From Hevea brasiliensis (lineage: Eukaryota; Streptophyta; Magnoliopsida; Malpighiales; Euphorbiaceae): DNA of 64,000 nucleotides. The notes beneath the pieces are model-generated. The model was not told where the DNA came from. It searched no databases and saw nothing but the letters and a program-made list of their open reading frames with translations. The stretch covers positions 41,255,593 through 41,319,592 of the forward strand of contig NC_079496.1 in the NCBI RefSeq assembly GCF_030052815.1. Direction: 5' to 3'. Each line of letters opens with the position of its first letter. The first letter of the stretch is position 1. The translations under genes were made by a program, and so were the position numbers. Positions 11,250-22,860 of this stretch are shown one piece after another.

Positions 11250-12911
11250 CTCATTTCCAGAATGGATCCCATCAAGTATGTATTCGAAAGCCCATTCGTG
11301 CCAGGAAGGATAGCCAAGTGGCAAGTCATACTCTCCTAGTATGACATTGTCTATATGACCCGGAAAGCGGTGAAGGGTAGCGTGATCGTTGATCTCTTAG
11401 CAGAAAACCCTATCCAGGATTATGAAGCTCTGGATTTTGAGTTCCCTGATGAGCATATTAATGTAGTAGACTGCGAAGAAGAAGAACCAGCTGATGTTTG
11501 GGAAATGTATTTTGACGGAGCTGTCAATTTGTCTGGTAATGGAATCGGAGCTGTATTGGTATCCCCAGATGGGAAACACTTTCCGATAGCTATCAAGTTG
11601 AGATTTGACTGCACCAACAACATCGCGGAATATGAAGCTTGCATAATGGGTCTACAAGTCGCTATCGAAATGAAAATCAGAAAGTTGGAGGTGTTTGGAG
11701 ACTCAGCTCTGATCATTTACCAAGTCAAGGGAGAATGGCAAACTAAGGATCCGAAGCTAATCCCATATCAGAAGTACTTACTGGAGCTAATTAAGAAATT
11801 CGAAGAAATCTCTTTCACTCACCTTAGTCGAGACAAAAATCAATTTGCAGATGCCTTAGCCACCCTGGCTGTTATGGCTCAAATGGAAGAAGGGCAAACG
11901 ACTCAGGTGTTAAAGATTAAAGCAAGAAGTGAGCCGGCTTACTGCTTCATGATCGAAGAAGAACCTGATGGTAAACCTTGGTACCATGACATCTTGCTTT
12001 ATATCAGAACCAGAGAATTCCCTCCAGGGGCGAGCAAGAACGAAAGGAGGATGATTCGGAGATTAGCATTGGGATACTACCCCAGTGGAGAAATCCTATA
12101 CAAAAGGAGCTCCAACGGCGAATTGTTGAGATGTGTGGAAGCAAAGGAGGCGAAGAAAATCCTTTTCGAGACTCATGAAGGGAACTGTGCCACCCATGCT
12201 AATGGACATATGATGGCTAAGCAAATCATGCGACGGGGATATTTTTGGACTACCATGGAAAAGGACTGTATCGAGTATTTCTGGAAGTGCCATAAGTGTC
12301 GAATCTACGCGGATCCGATAAATGTTCCGCCTCACCAACTGTTCAATCTCATTTCACCATGGCCTTTCGCAATGTGGGGCATCGATGTGATTGGTCCCAT
12401 CAACCCTAAGGCATCCAATGGGCATAGATTTATCCTGGTGGCTATTGATTATTTCACTAAATGGGTCGAAGCGACATCATATGCTCACATCACGCAGAAC
12501 ACATTTCTCAAATTCCTCAGAAATTATATTATCTGCCGGCACGGTCTCCCCAATGATATCGTCACTGACAACGCCAAGAACTTGAATGGCCCAAAGATCC
12601 AGAAGTTATGTGATCAATACAAGATTCGACATCTCAATTCCTCCCCATACCATCCCCAGATGAATGGAGCAGTGGAAGCCGCAAACAAAAATCTCAAGAG
12701 GATAATTCAGAAAATGACGGTCACATATAGGGATTGGCATGATATGCTTCCCTACGCTCTTCACGCATACCGGACTTCTGTAAGGACCTCAACTGGTGCA
12801 ACTCCTTATTCGTTGGTTTATGGGATGGAGGCTGTATTACCCATTGAGGTAGAAATTCCTTCTCTAAGAATTCTAAAAGAATCAGGGATTGATGAGTCAG
12901 AATGGATCTAG
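11250..12911 (+). pseudogene. pol: Ogre-like pol: second (archaeal-type) RNase H and integrase core
   Basis: Same frame as RT, with a further TAG at 11337 and the frame open from 11340 to TAG 12909. A second RNase H spans about 11500-11880 with its acidic residues in place (MYFDGA, NNIAEYEA, VFGDSALI, FADALA). This extra domain defines the Tat lineage. The integrase follows: an HHCC zinc module (ETHEGNCATHANGH and CHKC, about 12169-12300), then the DDE core with Asp in WGIDVIGP, Asp in IVTDNAKNLNG and Glu in NGAVEAANKN. Integrase would insert the cDNA in the nucleus. Only point stops break this segment, so it was active recently. Confidence 0.9.
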
Positions 12912-13226
12912 TCGAGGTTGGACCAATTAAATTTGCTAGATGAGAAGAGGCTAACGGCGGCTTATCACGGACAGCTGTACCAAAGAAGAATGGCCAGGGC
13001 ATTTAACAAAGGTGTTCGCTTACGCGAATTTCGACCTGGGGACCTAGTTCTGAAGAAAGTGTTGCCAATTCAAAATGATCCCCGGGGCAAATGGTCACCA
13101 ACCTACGAGGGTCCCTATGTGGTTAAAAATGCATTTTCTGGTGGGGCCTTAATCTTAACCCACATGGACGGTGAAGAATTTCCAAGACCTGTGAATGCTG
13201 ACACCGTCAAGATATACTATGCCTAA
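12912..13226 (+). pseudogene. pol: Ogre-like integrase C-terminal domain
   Basis: It continues the integrase frame after the TAG at 12909. It contains the conserved GKWSPTYEGPYVVK block and ends KIYYA followed by TAA. There is no chromodomain, as expected outside the chromoviruses. An A-run of about 18 bases follows directly. Confidence 0.88.
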
Positions 13227-14047
13227 AAAAAAAAAAAAAAAAAGAGTAGGGGTGAAAACCCGAAAGGGCGCTCCTAGCAAAATGTGTGAAAGAAGGCGAA
13301 AACCCTCGAAGGGCGCTTTCTGCAAAATAAGTGAAGGACGAAAACCCGAAAGGGCATCCTGAAAAAGCGAGCCAAAAAAATAAATAAATAAAAAAATAAA
13401 AATCTAAGGGTGAAAACCCGAAAGGGCATCCCAAGAACCAAAAGGGAGAAATAAGGAACGGGGCAATGAAACCGAGGATGGAAATAAACCGTCGTGGCAT
13501 GAGGCTTCAGAGTATTTGAAATAATGGCAGTTAAAAGACTTCAAAGCTAACTACAAGAAATATGTGAGATCTGTCCTTGTACCCTTATCCTTTGACACTG
13601 TACCTTTGTTTCCTAGAACCATAATAAAGTCATATTTTTCTATCTCTTTGCTTTTATCTTTCCTTCTCTAATATTGTCCTTCTTTAATCTTTTTACCTGA
13701 TGCGCTATTAGTCATTTAAAATTTTGCTATAAGATTTGGATTTGAAATTGATAATCTCATATACTTTACTATGAGATTTGCAGGGAATGGCCTAAAAAAA
13801 AAAATAAAAAAAATAAAGGTGAAAACCTGGAAGGGCGCTTCTAGTCAAATGGACGGAAAGTGAAAACCCGCGAGGGCGCTTTTCAAAAAGTAAGGAGAAA
13901 GTCAAGAACAGAAAAGGGGCATCCAAAGAAATGAGGTCGTAGGCCAAGTCTTGTAACTCGTCCTCCATTAATCATCGGCTTTCGGGATCCTGTTAAGTAC
14001 ACTTCATCGGGGAAGAACTTCTTGTGTCGAGATTAGGTTTGCTTTGT
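13227..14047 (+). other. Ogre-like 3' non-coding region with CCC-GNRA-GGG mini-hairpins
   Basis: No protein is encoded here. Six short related motifs of the form GAAAACC[C/T]nnnnGGGC begin at 13254, 13298, 13340, 13412, 13821 and 13862. Five can form a three-pair stem closed by a GNRA tetraloop (GAAA, GCGA or GGAA); the copy at 13298 has a TCGA-type loop instead. Two A-rich runs lie at 13226-13243 and 13374-13400. In this position the region would be in the 3' part of the genomic RNA. Confidence 0.75.
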
Positions 14048-14700
14048 AAGTTGATTTTATTTTCCAGCAATTTAAATTTCCTGTTATCAACCTCTGGTTC
14101 CTTGATCTAAGTTGATTTTATTTTCCTACATTTAAATTTCCTGTTATCAACCTCTGGTTCCTTGATCTAAGTTGATTTTAATTTCGTGCATTTAAATTTT
14201 CTGTTATCAACCTCTGGTTCCTTGATCTAAGTTGATTTTAATTTTCCAGCAATTTAAATTTCCTGTTATCAACCTCTGGTTCCTTGATCTAAGTTGATTT
14301 TATTTTCCTACATTTAAATTTCCTGTTATCAACCTCTGGTTCCTTGATCTAAGTTGATTTTAATTTCGTGCATTTAAATTTTCTGTTATCAACCTCTGGT
14401 TCCTTGATCTAAGTTGATTTTAATTTTCCAGCAATTTAAATTTCCTGTTATCAACCTCTGGTTCCTTGATCTAAGTTGATTTTAATTTTCCTGCATTTAA
14501 ATTTCCTGTTATTAACCTCTGGTTCCTTGATCTAAGTTGATTTTAATTTTCCAGCAATTTAAATTTCCTGTTATCAACCTCTGGTTCCTTGATCTAAGTT
14601 GATTTTAATTTTCCAGCATTTTAAATTTCCTGTTATCAACCTCTGGTTCCTTGATCCAAGTTGAGTTTTAATTTTCTAGCATTTAAACTCCGGTTGCCAA
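14048..14700 (+). repeat. 60-61-bp tandem array, about 10.5 copies, partly in three-unit periods
   Basis: Each unit starts AAGTTGATTTTA and ends CCTCTGGTTCCTTGATCT. The units differ in a central block (CCAGCAATTTAAA, CCTACATTTAAA or CGTGCATTTAAA). The first six units follow the order 1-2-3-1-2-3, which is a higher-order period of about 181 bp. Later units are mostly type 1, and the last is degenerate. Confidence 0.92.
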
Positions 14701-14818
14701 TCTCTAGGTCACTAGCATTTAGCTTCCTAACTTTGAATACCTAACCGCCCAAAATATGGGTTTGAATCTTTACATAATTCCTATACGGGAAAATTTTTCC
14801 ATTTAATAGAAATCATGT

Positions 14819-14831
14819 AAAGAGGGGCAGC
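14819..14831 (+). other. Polypurine tract of the Ogre-like element
   Basis: AAAGAGGGGCAGC lies directly before the TGTCGACACC that opens the 3' LTR. It is the expected plus-strand primer for reverse transcription. Confidence 0.85.
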
Positions 14832-15391
14832 TGTCGACACCATATTTTGGCCGATCCCCCGAAATTAATAAACTTTGAAGCTGATCCCCAACACAGTCCC
14901 TTTTACCAACCGACCACACTTCCAATCTCCCCTCAAAAAGAATTTAATTAATACCAAGTCTCCAGGTCATTTAAAGCCTCACCGATCCCCCAAACCAATT
15001 CTCGAGTCCCCTGATCATTTAATTATATTTCCGATCTTTCTTGTCAAATAAGATTGAACCAACATTAGGCTTTCGTACCACCAGTCTGATTTCCGGTCTC
15101 TCATTAAAAAATTTTTTGAGAATGATAAAGGTTTCGACTCGGTTTAAAGATGATCCCGATCTTAAGTGTTCAAAGTCGAATTTTTAATTTTAATTAAGTC
15201 CCGTTTCGTAACTGATCTCATGCATATTGTGTTTTCCGATCTCCTATGCTTAAATTAAAATTCACTTTCAGTTGTCATTCTAATATGTTCAAACAATCAA
15301 GTGCTTACGCAATTTAGAAATTTTCCGATCACAATCAATCATTGAACAAAAGGGGAACTTTCATTTCATTTCATTTCAAAATTTATACAAG
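14832..15391 (+). other. Left end of the Ogre-like U3, non-coding
   Basis: About 560 bp between the LTR start and the antisense gene's stop codon. It repeats GATC/CCGATC-type words and has no coding frame that I recognise. It would contain the 3' untranslated region and terminator of the antisense gene. Confidence 0.55.
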
Positions 15392-16317
15392 TCATTTGGC
15401 TGGGGGATCGCCCCCAGCCGGAACTACATGTTCATTTTCTCTCTCACCTTCAGCCTTCTCTTCGCTATCCTCACCTTCGTCCTCGGCAGCCATGTTGGCC
15501 ATCCAGGAGAAGTCCTCCTCAGGATAACGCTTCTTGAGCTCAGCCAGGAGATCTCTATGAGCATTCACATAAGCGTCGACCACTCCAGTCACCATTTCTT
15601 CTTCTTTCGCCTTGAGCTCCTCAGCAATATGAGCGAGTTGAGCAGCTTCATTAGCTCGGAGCGCCTGAACTCCCTCGAGAACACGATCTCGCTCGGCCAG
15701 AACATGAGCTTGCTTGGCCAGCTTGTCCTCATAGAACTTCATTCGTCCCTCAATTTGAGATATATAGTCCTGAGCGGACACAAGTTGGGATCGGAGAGAA
15801 GACATCTCATGACTCATCCTCTCGACTTCCTTACCTAGGCGATGAGCCTTCTCCCGGACCATGTGCTGGTTCACCAAACACTCCACGTTCAGGCTCATAG
15901 ATCTGGTCAAGATATCATCAAGGTTATCCGGAGACAACCTATCCTGATCTTCTCGAAGACAGATGGAGGACGCCAAGACCTTGGCAAAACCAGGGTTCTC
16001 TCGAACCATGCGGTTCTTCTCCAACGAGTGGATCAGTACTTGGGCACCGCGGGAAAGGGACCTTACAAGAGGTTGGGAAGGACCCCCTTCCGCACTCAGA
16101 GCAACAAGAGGAGGTGAAAGCGGCTCTTCTCGATGAGGAGGAGATCGAACCACTTCTATGACTGGAGGCCCAGAAGGTTGAGACGAGCCTTCCTGTATTT
16201 CCCCAGGCTCATGACCAGGTGTTTGAAGCAGCTCGGAACGCTTCATCTCCCGTACCTTCCGGGAGATCTCTCTCTTCCGCTTCCGGTTCTCCTTAGAAGC
16301 TTCGCCGCTTGCCATAC

Positions 16318-16378
16318 CTGCACAAAGAAGAGGTCAGTGAGATCGCTAAGGTCTAAAGATCTGAGATATGGAAAATAC
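16318..16378 (-). other. Predicted intron of the antisense gene
   Basis: On the minus strand it runs from GTATTTTCC to a pyrimidine-rich end, CTTCTTTGTGCAG. Unspliced, the frame stops shortly after the donor (ISDL then TAG). Spliced, it reads LGI-G-MASGEA in frame. At 61 bp it is short for a plant intron but possible. Confidence 0.6.
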
Positions 16379-17079
16379 CGATGCCGAGATCAGAGAGCTG
16401 AAGCCCGCGATCTTGACCGGTGACCAGCTGCATAGTCCAATGATGTAGCTTGGCCGTCACTGCATCCAAACAAGAGAACTTCTCTCTGGATGCCTGTTCC
16501 TTCAACTTTATCACCATTGCACCCTTTTCCCTATTTAGGGCGATGTGCTTTGTAAGCAAGGGACCCTGATGCAGCCAGCCCCGAGGGAAGCCCTCAAAAG
16601 CGTTCGGAATTTTGCTCCTCAAGATAAAGAAGCGGTTCTTCCAATTCTTCAAGGAGGATGGTAGGTCTGTAAAAAGCCCACAATGGGGTTTCGCCTGGAA
16701 GAACCAATACTTGTCATCCTTTCAACGAGTTAGCCGGTGCAGTTCAGCGAACACCTTAGCCGTGGGTTGGAGCCCTTTAGCTCGGCATAGGCCTCGAAAG
16801 GCTACCAAGATCCGCCACGAGTTTGGGTGAACTAGAGCGATGCACACTTGGTGATATTTCAAAACTTCTTTGAAGAAGTCATCCAAAGGGAACCGCAGAC
16901 CGGCCTTTAATTGTTCTTCGTAGACCATGATCATATCGTTCTCCTCGAAGAAGTGATCGGCACGAAGATCGTCGTGACACTTAATCAATTCGTAGGAATC
17001 AGGTCGGATGTTGTACTCCTGGCTGAACGACTGCAAGTCAATTTCTTGCAAGATTGATGGTAGTTCGTCCATGGGAAGA

Positions 17080-17084
17080 TTTTC
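17080..17084. repeat. TSD of Tekay C (TTTTC)
   Basis: TTTTC precedes the element at 17080-17084 and follows it at 25431-25435, giving a perfect 5-bp target-site duplication. Confidence 0.95.
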
Positions 17085-20000
17085 TGTCACACCCTACCCC
17101 TCTGTAAGGCATAACATGATCCCGTAGTATACCTAATGAATTACCAACTCCGTCTACTGATAACCCATTAAATACACTACAAGGGATTTTAAAAACTTTT
17201 CTTACTTCTTTTATAGTGGTGAGCACTATTTACAGGTGTTAAAAACCTTTTTGAACTGAAGTGATAGAACTAACACATTTGAATTATTTGGAATTTCTGT
17301 AGAAATTTTGGCAGAGTGCCATCTGTATTTTGGATAAAATAGTTCTTCAGAAAACTTGTAAAAAGCACTCCAATAGATTTCCAAATCTCAACTCCAACAT
17401 ATTTCTCGACACAACATATTTCTCAACTCAAATCCACAGTGATTTTCAAAGACTGAGATAAAAGAAATACAATACAATTTTTACAAGCCAAAATAACTCA
17501 TAATTATTTTACAACTTCAATGTACAATTTGAATTTACAACTGCTCAAAACCAAAAACAATATGTTCATACAGTGGTCATACATTACAGTACAAAATGTA
17601 AAATGTTGGTATACTCATTATACCCGGTAATCTCTCGCTGGAGGTACTAACAGCCTAGTCTGCTGTCCTGTCTGTCTGTCTACCTGCGACAACAATAAAA
17701 AGCTATCGCTGAGACAATGTCTCAGTGGTGCACAACATTAACCAAATACAACTTTAAATCACAATTCATAAATCATATAAATGATGGATATGTAAAATCA
17801 TAGTTAAATTCAAGACAATGAATGTCAGAAGGAATTTAACACAATATCACAATAAATCTCAGAGATCAAAACATATTTAACTTCAAAAGACAGTAAATGT
17901 CAATAAGGATTTAACTCCATTTCACAATCTCATAATACAAATCAATAAATCACACACAGCTTAATCATGTTCAAAAGTTCAATTCGTCCCAAAAGTCGAT
18001 GGCTAATGAGGTATTCAATTCGTCCCAAAAGTCGATGACTAATGAGGAATAACATAGCTAGCTAGCAAAAATATGAGTACTCATCCAATTCATCCTCAAC
18101 AGGCACACACCTCAACACTTCAGCCAGAGAGGGAATTCAATTCGTCCCACTAGACAAGCTAGCGAGGAATACAATCAATATACATGATAGCTGTGGTTTC
18201 AAACAATTTTCAATGCCTTTCAATCAATAAGTATCCATCAATATCATTCAAATAATTTCTCACAGTTTCAAATCATTTACAATGCTTTTCAAGCAATAAA
18301 TATCCATTCAAACACATTTCCACAATTTAAAACAATAATGAACAAATAGTCATAATTCATTTCAATTGAAAAATTCAAAAGAAATAGTTGTTGTGCACAA
18401 ACCTCTGATAATTGTCTCCTGGTCTGGACTTAGTGTTTCCTTCCCTTTCCTTGAGTCTTTACTAACTGAGAAACACAATTTGAAGTGTTTTAGTACTAAA
18501 TTAAACTGTCTCTATCGATAATGTTTGACAAATAATTCACTGAAAGCTATTATTTGCTTAATCACCTAATATACCGACCCTCGATGCGTTCTAGGTAAAT
18601 TAGGTTTTAGTGTCGTTAATATGTCACATTCGATAGTGTTTTAGGGTTGGTACACATTACCAATTTCATTTCCTTGTTTAGTGCATTTTATTGCAACTTG
18701 CTGGATTCCGGGATATTAGTTTGACCTAGCCGGACAACATGGTTCCCTTGGTTTTCGGGTTTCGGTCAAAACTACAAACTTGTAGATCTATGTCTTACGG
18801 AACGCGGGGCAAAATTTTAGGTCATTCTGAGTTATGTAGACCAAGTTATGGTCATTTTACTGTTGCTGGTCAAATGGTATCAAATTTGGTCATTTTAGGT
18901 CAATTTGGTCAACTTTGGTTCAGCCAGTTTTTGGACCCGAACTTGTGCAAGCTGTTTGACTTGCTTATGGTCATTTCTGGGCTTTGGTGTCTTCCTAAGA
19001 CTTGTAGGTATGGGTCTTAACTATTCATGGTTAAAATTTCAGGTCAATTGGAGTTGTTTTGAGTGAGTTATGGCCTAAACACTAACTGCTGCCCAATTGG
19101 TCAATTTTCAGGTCTCAATTGTACTTAATCCGAATTGGTCATTTTTCATGCTACCTTGCAAGCAGAATTTTGGTATGCTTTCTCAATGAAAGTTGGCACA
19201 TTTTGTGCCTAGTTTCACCTCCAATTGGTCTCATACCAATTGGAGTTACACATTTAAAGTTATAGGTTAAAATGTACACTGTCCTTAATTACCTTGCTTA
19301 AACATGTAGCAATTACACATTTACCTTACCATAAATCCACTCCTCAACCCAATTCTGTTTTGGTACATTACCAAAACCATTTACCACTTCACATTAATAT
19401 CATTTTGGGCAGAATACAAACATCCTCAATACACCAAATAAAACTCTAATTCATAAAGTCTAAATACAACCACAAATACACATAAACACTACTCATTATT
19501 TCATACAATTTCCACAACTAATTTATATACATATCCATCAATCCTCAATTTCATAATTCTGCCAATATCTTCATGAATTCATACATTCATCATGGAGTCT
19601 CAAGGCTGCCGAAATGCTCCACCTTGCCAAAGTTTCACATAATTTCCTCAACATCAATTTCAAATGCACAATTACCATTACATATGGAAATAACTTACTA
19701 GGACATTAAATCACCCTACTCAACATGAATCCACATCAAATATATGTAAGAATACTTCATCAAATATAGAACTCCATGGCTGTCCAAAATTGGACATATC
19801 AAGAACTCCTCAAACTTGAAAATTTTCTTCACAAATCAAACACCCATAACATGTATACAAAGTTTAACAAAGCAATATTCAAAAATACAAACTTACCTAT
19901 GGTTGGGACTTGTTAAACCTTCACTAAACTTCTTGATTTTGGTATCTACTTCTTCCTTGTGATGTGGTGGTAATCTTTAATGAAGAAAAGTAATCAAAAT

Positions 20001-20779
20001 CTAGCTTGAAAATGGGTGAAATGAAGCCATGCAAATGGGGTGGCCATGGGAGGGCTTTAGGAGTTCTTCCTTACGGCAATGGATGAATAAATGAGGAAAT
20101 GAAATTTTAGTGGAAGTAATCTGCCCACTTAATCAATATATTTAATCCATATTATAATTCTTAGTGGTCCACTTACTCAAATTAATCATATTATAAGTTT
20201 AACTTTCATTTATTCCACATTAACCCATAATTTTTGCTATTTACTTTAGGTACCACCAATTTAATTTTTCATTATATTTTCCAAGTGTAATATTATTTAT
20301 TTTTAATGGACATTTAGGTCAAAAGACACTTCGGGATGTCAAATGACCATAATGCCCTTGTTCGGGTTGCATTCCCGATTTTTCGGTAACATCGGGTTTT
20401 GTCTGTTTTTCGATTTCTCACTTTTCTTTGTACTAATTATTTAATTTTTCTTTGATATTTCTAATGATATTTATACTTCAATTGATGTCCCTTTAAGTCC
20501 TCAAAATATTTTCCAGGGTTCCCCGCAGTCCAGGGCTAGTCAACGGTCCACGCCGTGACTTCCTGCATGATCACCATCGCTAGGGTTCTCGGCTCGCTTA
20601 ACTTGGTTACCTTTCTTTGCTATTATTTTTCCTTTATTTTTCTTGTATTTTCTTTTCTTGTATTTCATTATTTTATGTCTCCTCACTCATAACAAAGTGT
20701 AGTTCTAGGCATCCTACCTGTCCAGATAACACTGGTCACCGGAACAGCAGAACGCACTACCGAACATAGGGGTGTTACA
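17085..20779 (-). mobile_element. Tekay C 3' LTR (3695 bp)
   Basis: On the minus strand it starts TGTAACACCCC at 20779 and ends GGGTGTGACA at 17085. It closely resembles the solo LTR at 57975-61696. It contains the conserved tandem hairpins (17687-17725), a copy of the GGGACGAATTGAA repeat block (about 17980-18160) and GGTCAA/TTGACC words around 18869-18915. Short open frames inside do not match any protein family. Confidence 0.93.
17687..17725 (-). other. Conserved tandem hairpins in Tekay C LTR
   Basis: Hairpin 1 (17725-17709, minus) pairs CTGAGAC with GTCTCAG. Hairpin 2 (17708-17687) pairs CGATAGC with GTTGTCG using G-U pairs. CAGGTAG follows. Equivalent structures lie at 55951-55988, 61059-61097 and 63518-63557. 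Confidence 0.7.
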
Positions 20780-20796
20780 ATTCTCCCCCCCTTAAA
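20780..20796 (-). other. Tekay C polypurine tract
   Basis: On the minus strand TTTTAAGGGGGGGAGAAT sits directly before the 3' LTR's TGTAACACC. The same tract precedes the LTRs of Tekay A (31865) and B (56990). Confidence 0.85.
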
Positions 20797-20826
20797 ATAA
20801 ATTTCGTCTCGAAATTTTACCTAGCA

Positions 20827-22161
20827 TTAGTCTCTGAACAGCTGTGGGTGCTGTCTCCTCATATCCTCTTCACGTTCCCAAGTAGCTTCTGGGCCTAAAT
20901 GATGGTTCCACAGCACTTTAACTAGGTGTATTTGTTTGTTCCTCAGCTGCTTCACCTCATAAGCCAAAATTTTTATGGGTTCTTCCTCATATGAGAGGTC
21001 TGGATTTACCTCAATCTTTTCAACTGATAGTGAATGAGATAGGTCAGAACCGTACCTCCTTAACATGGACACATGGAAGACACTGTGTATCCTTGCTAGC
21101 TCTGGAGGTAATGCCAACCGATATGCCAAAGGACCTACTCTTTCCAGAACCTCATATGGTTCGATGAAACGAGGACTCAGTTTCCCCTTTCTGCCAAATC
21201 TCATAATCCTCTTCCAAGGAGAAACTTTGAGGAATACCTTATCACCCACTGCATATTCAATATCTCTTCTTTTCAAATCAACATAGGACTTCTGACGGTC
21301 TGATGCAGCCTTGAGTCTATCTCTAATCAATGTGATCTTTTCCTCTGTCTGCTGAACAATTTCTGGCTCAATCATCTTCCTTTCACCCACTTCATCCCAA
21401 CATAAGGGAGTTTTGCACTTTCTGCCATACAAAGCTTCATATGGAGGCATCCCAATGCTTGATTGGTAGCTATTGTTATAAGCAAACTCAATCAAAGGCA
21501 AGTGTGTATCCCAACTACCTTCAAATTCAATCACACAAGCCCGTAGCATATCCTCCAATATCTGAATAACCCTTTGGGTGGCCATCCATGCGTGGGTGGA
21601 ATCTTTGTCTTTGAAGTTCAATCTAGTTCCTAGGGCTCTCTGAAGACTACCCCAGAATCTAGAAGTGAACCTAGGATCTCTGTCAGACACAATTGATACT
21701 GGCACTCCATGCAATTTTATAATCTCGTATATGTACAATCTGGCCAATCTTTCCAAGCTATAGTCCATCCGAACTGGCAAAAAGTGAGCAGACTTGGTCA
21801 ATCTGTCAACTATAACCCATACTGCATCATGACTACTCTGTGTCCTTGGAAGTCCTATAACAAAATCCATAGTTATTCGTTCCCATTTCCACTGCATCGA
21901 CAAAGGATGTAACAAACCAGCTGGAACTTGATGTTCTGCCTTTACTTGCTGACAAGTTAGGCATTTGGAAACAAACTCAGCTATATCTCTCTTCATACCT
22001 ATCCACCAGTAATGTTTTTTCAGCCCTCTGTACATTTTAGTTCCACCAAGGTGCATAGCAAATGGAGACTCATGTGCTTCCTTCATAATGATCTGTCTCA
22101 ATTCAGCATCATTAGGAACGCACATTCTGCCCTGATGTAGCAATAAACCATCATCTCTCAC
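20827..22161 (-). pseudogene. pol: Tekay C integrase with chromodomain
   Basis: Open from about 22161 to a stop at 20827. In order it shows the HHCC zinc module (AMHLGGTKMYRGLKKHYWW and CLTCQQVK), Asp in TMDFVIGLP and Asp in [10 protein letters not shown]. Then comes the GKLSPRFIEPYEVLERVG C-terminal domain and a chromodomain ending WEREEDMRRQHPQLF. The region that should hold the catalytic Glu is garbled: Tekay B reads DGQSERVIQ there, C reads WMATQRVIQ. Chromodomains direct chromovirus integration to heterochromatin. The altered patch (about 21565-21625) may be damage or a consensus error. Confidence 0.88.
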
Positions 22162-22860
22162 AGAGAATTCAGGTTTCTTGCCCTGCTGGACTTCTTTCAG
22201 TAGCTTCTGCTATTTTTCATCACTCTGGCGACCATTACGATCGATCAATCAACACTTGCCAGACATGCCATGCAACTCATCTGTCCCTCATCATCAATCT
22301 CTAAACTGACATGCTGTGCTTTCAATTCATATACCATGGACAAAGGAGAAACTCTGAGACTTGCCATAGTCTTGCGACTTAAGGCGTCAGCCACCACATT
22401 TGCTTTCCCTGGCTGATAGTCTATTAAGCAATCATAATCTTTAATGAGTTCTAACCATCTCCTCTGCCTCAAATTTAATTCCTTCTGGGTGCCTAAGTAC
22501 TTCAAGCTCTTGTGATCTGTGTAAATGTAGCATTTCTCCCCATACAAATAGTGTCTCTAGATCTTCAGAGCAAAAACAATAGCTGCTAGCTCCAGATCAT
22601 GTGTTGGGTAATTCCTCTCATGCGATTTCAGCTGCGTGATGCATAAGCAATGACATTCCGATCTTGCATCAGTACACAGCCTAACCCATTGTGAGAAGCA
22701 TCACTATAAACTGTGTATTCTTTACCCGGAGTAGGTAAAGTGAGGATTGGAGCTTCAGTTAAACACCTCTTCAACTCATCAAAACTCACGACATTTATTT
22801 GTCCATCAAATTTTACATCTTTCCAAGCGGCTTGGTCATCGAGAAGATAACATAGAAAAC
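22162..22860 (-). pseudogene. pol: Tekay C RNase H and integrase N-terminal linker
   Basis: RNase H residues are recognisable: [31 protein letters not shown] (22245-22547) with the downstream [10 protein letters not shown]. The usual [15 protein letters not shown] block is present upstream in another frame. Frames break at about 22210-22260, 22550 and 22780-22860, at places where Tekay A or B read cleanly. Confidence 0.8.

Larger units (their letters stand above)
15392..17084 (-). pseudogene. Antisense gene in the Ogre-like LTR: putative gypsy-type transposon protein, main part
   Basis: Read on the minus strand from 17084. The first part (17084-16379) carries a domain like the plant 'putative gypsy type transposon' family, with EEQLKAGLRFPLDDFFKEVL and HPNSWRILVAFRGLC. 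It is interrupted by one in-frame TGA at 16722. A 61-bp intron is predicted at 16378-16318 (CATCG|GTATTT ... TTTGTGCAG|GTATGG) and restores the frame. The last part (16317-15392) begins near MASGEASKENRKRKR, has a long coiled coil (about 15550-15900) and ends acidic. The first exon lies on the far side of Tekay C (25431-25600). The joined product would be about 600 residues. Function is unknown. Extra antisense ORFs are known in Tat-lineage elements; here it sits wholly inside the LTR. Confidence 0.8.

Noticed and set aside
13207..13500. Minus-strand frame rich in Phe, Gly and Ser
   Set aside because: It is the reverse translation of the repeated GAAAACCCGAAAGGGC motifs.
14048..14700. Regular direct repeats that might suggest a CRISPR array
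   Set aside because: The units are contiguous ~61-bp tandem copies without unique spacers, in a plant retrotransposon.
15428..16423. Several + strand frames of 90-136 codons
   Set aside because: They are shadows of the antisense transposon-protein gene on the minus strand.
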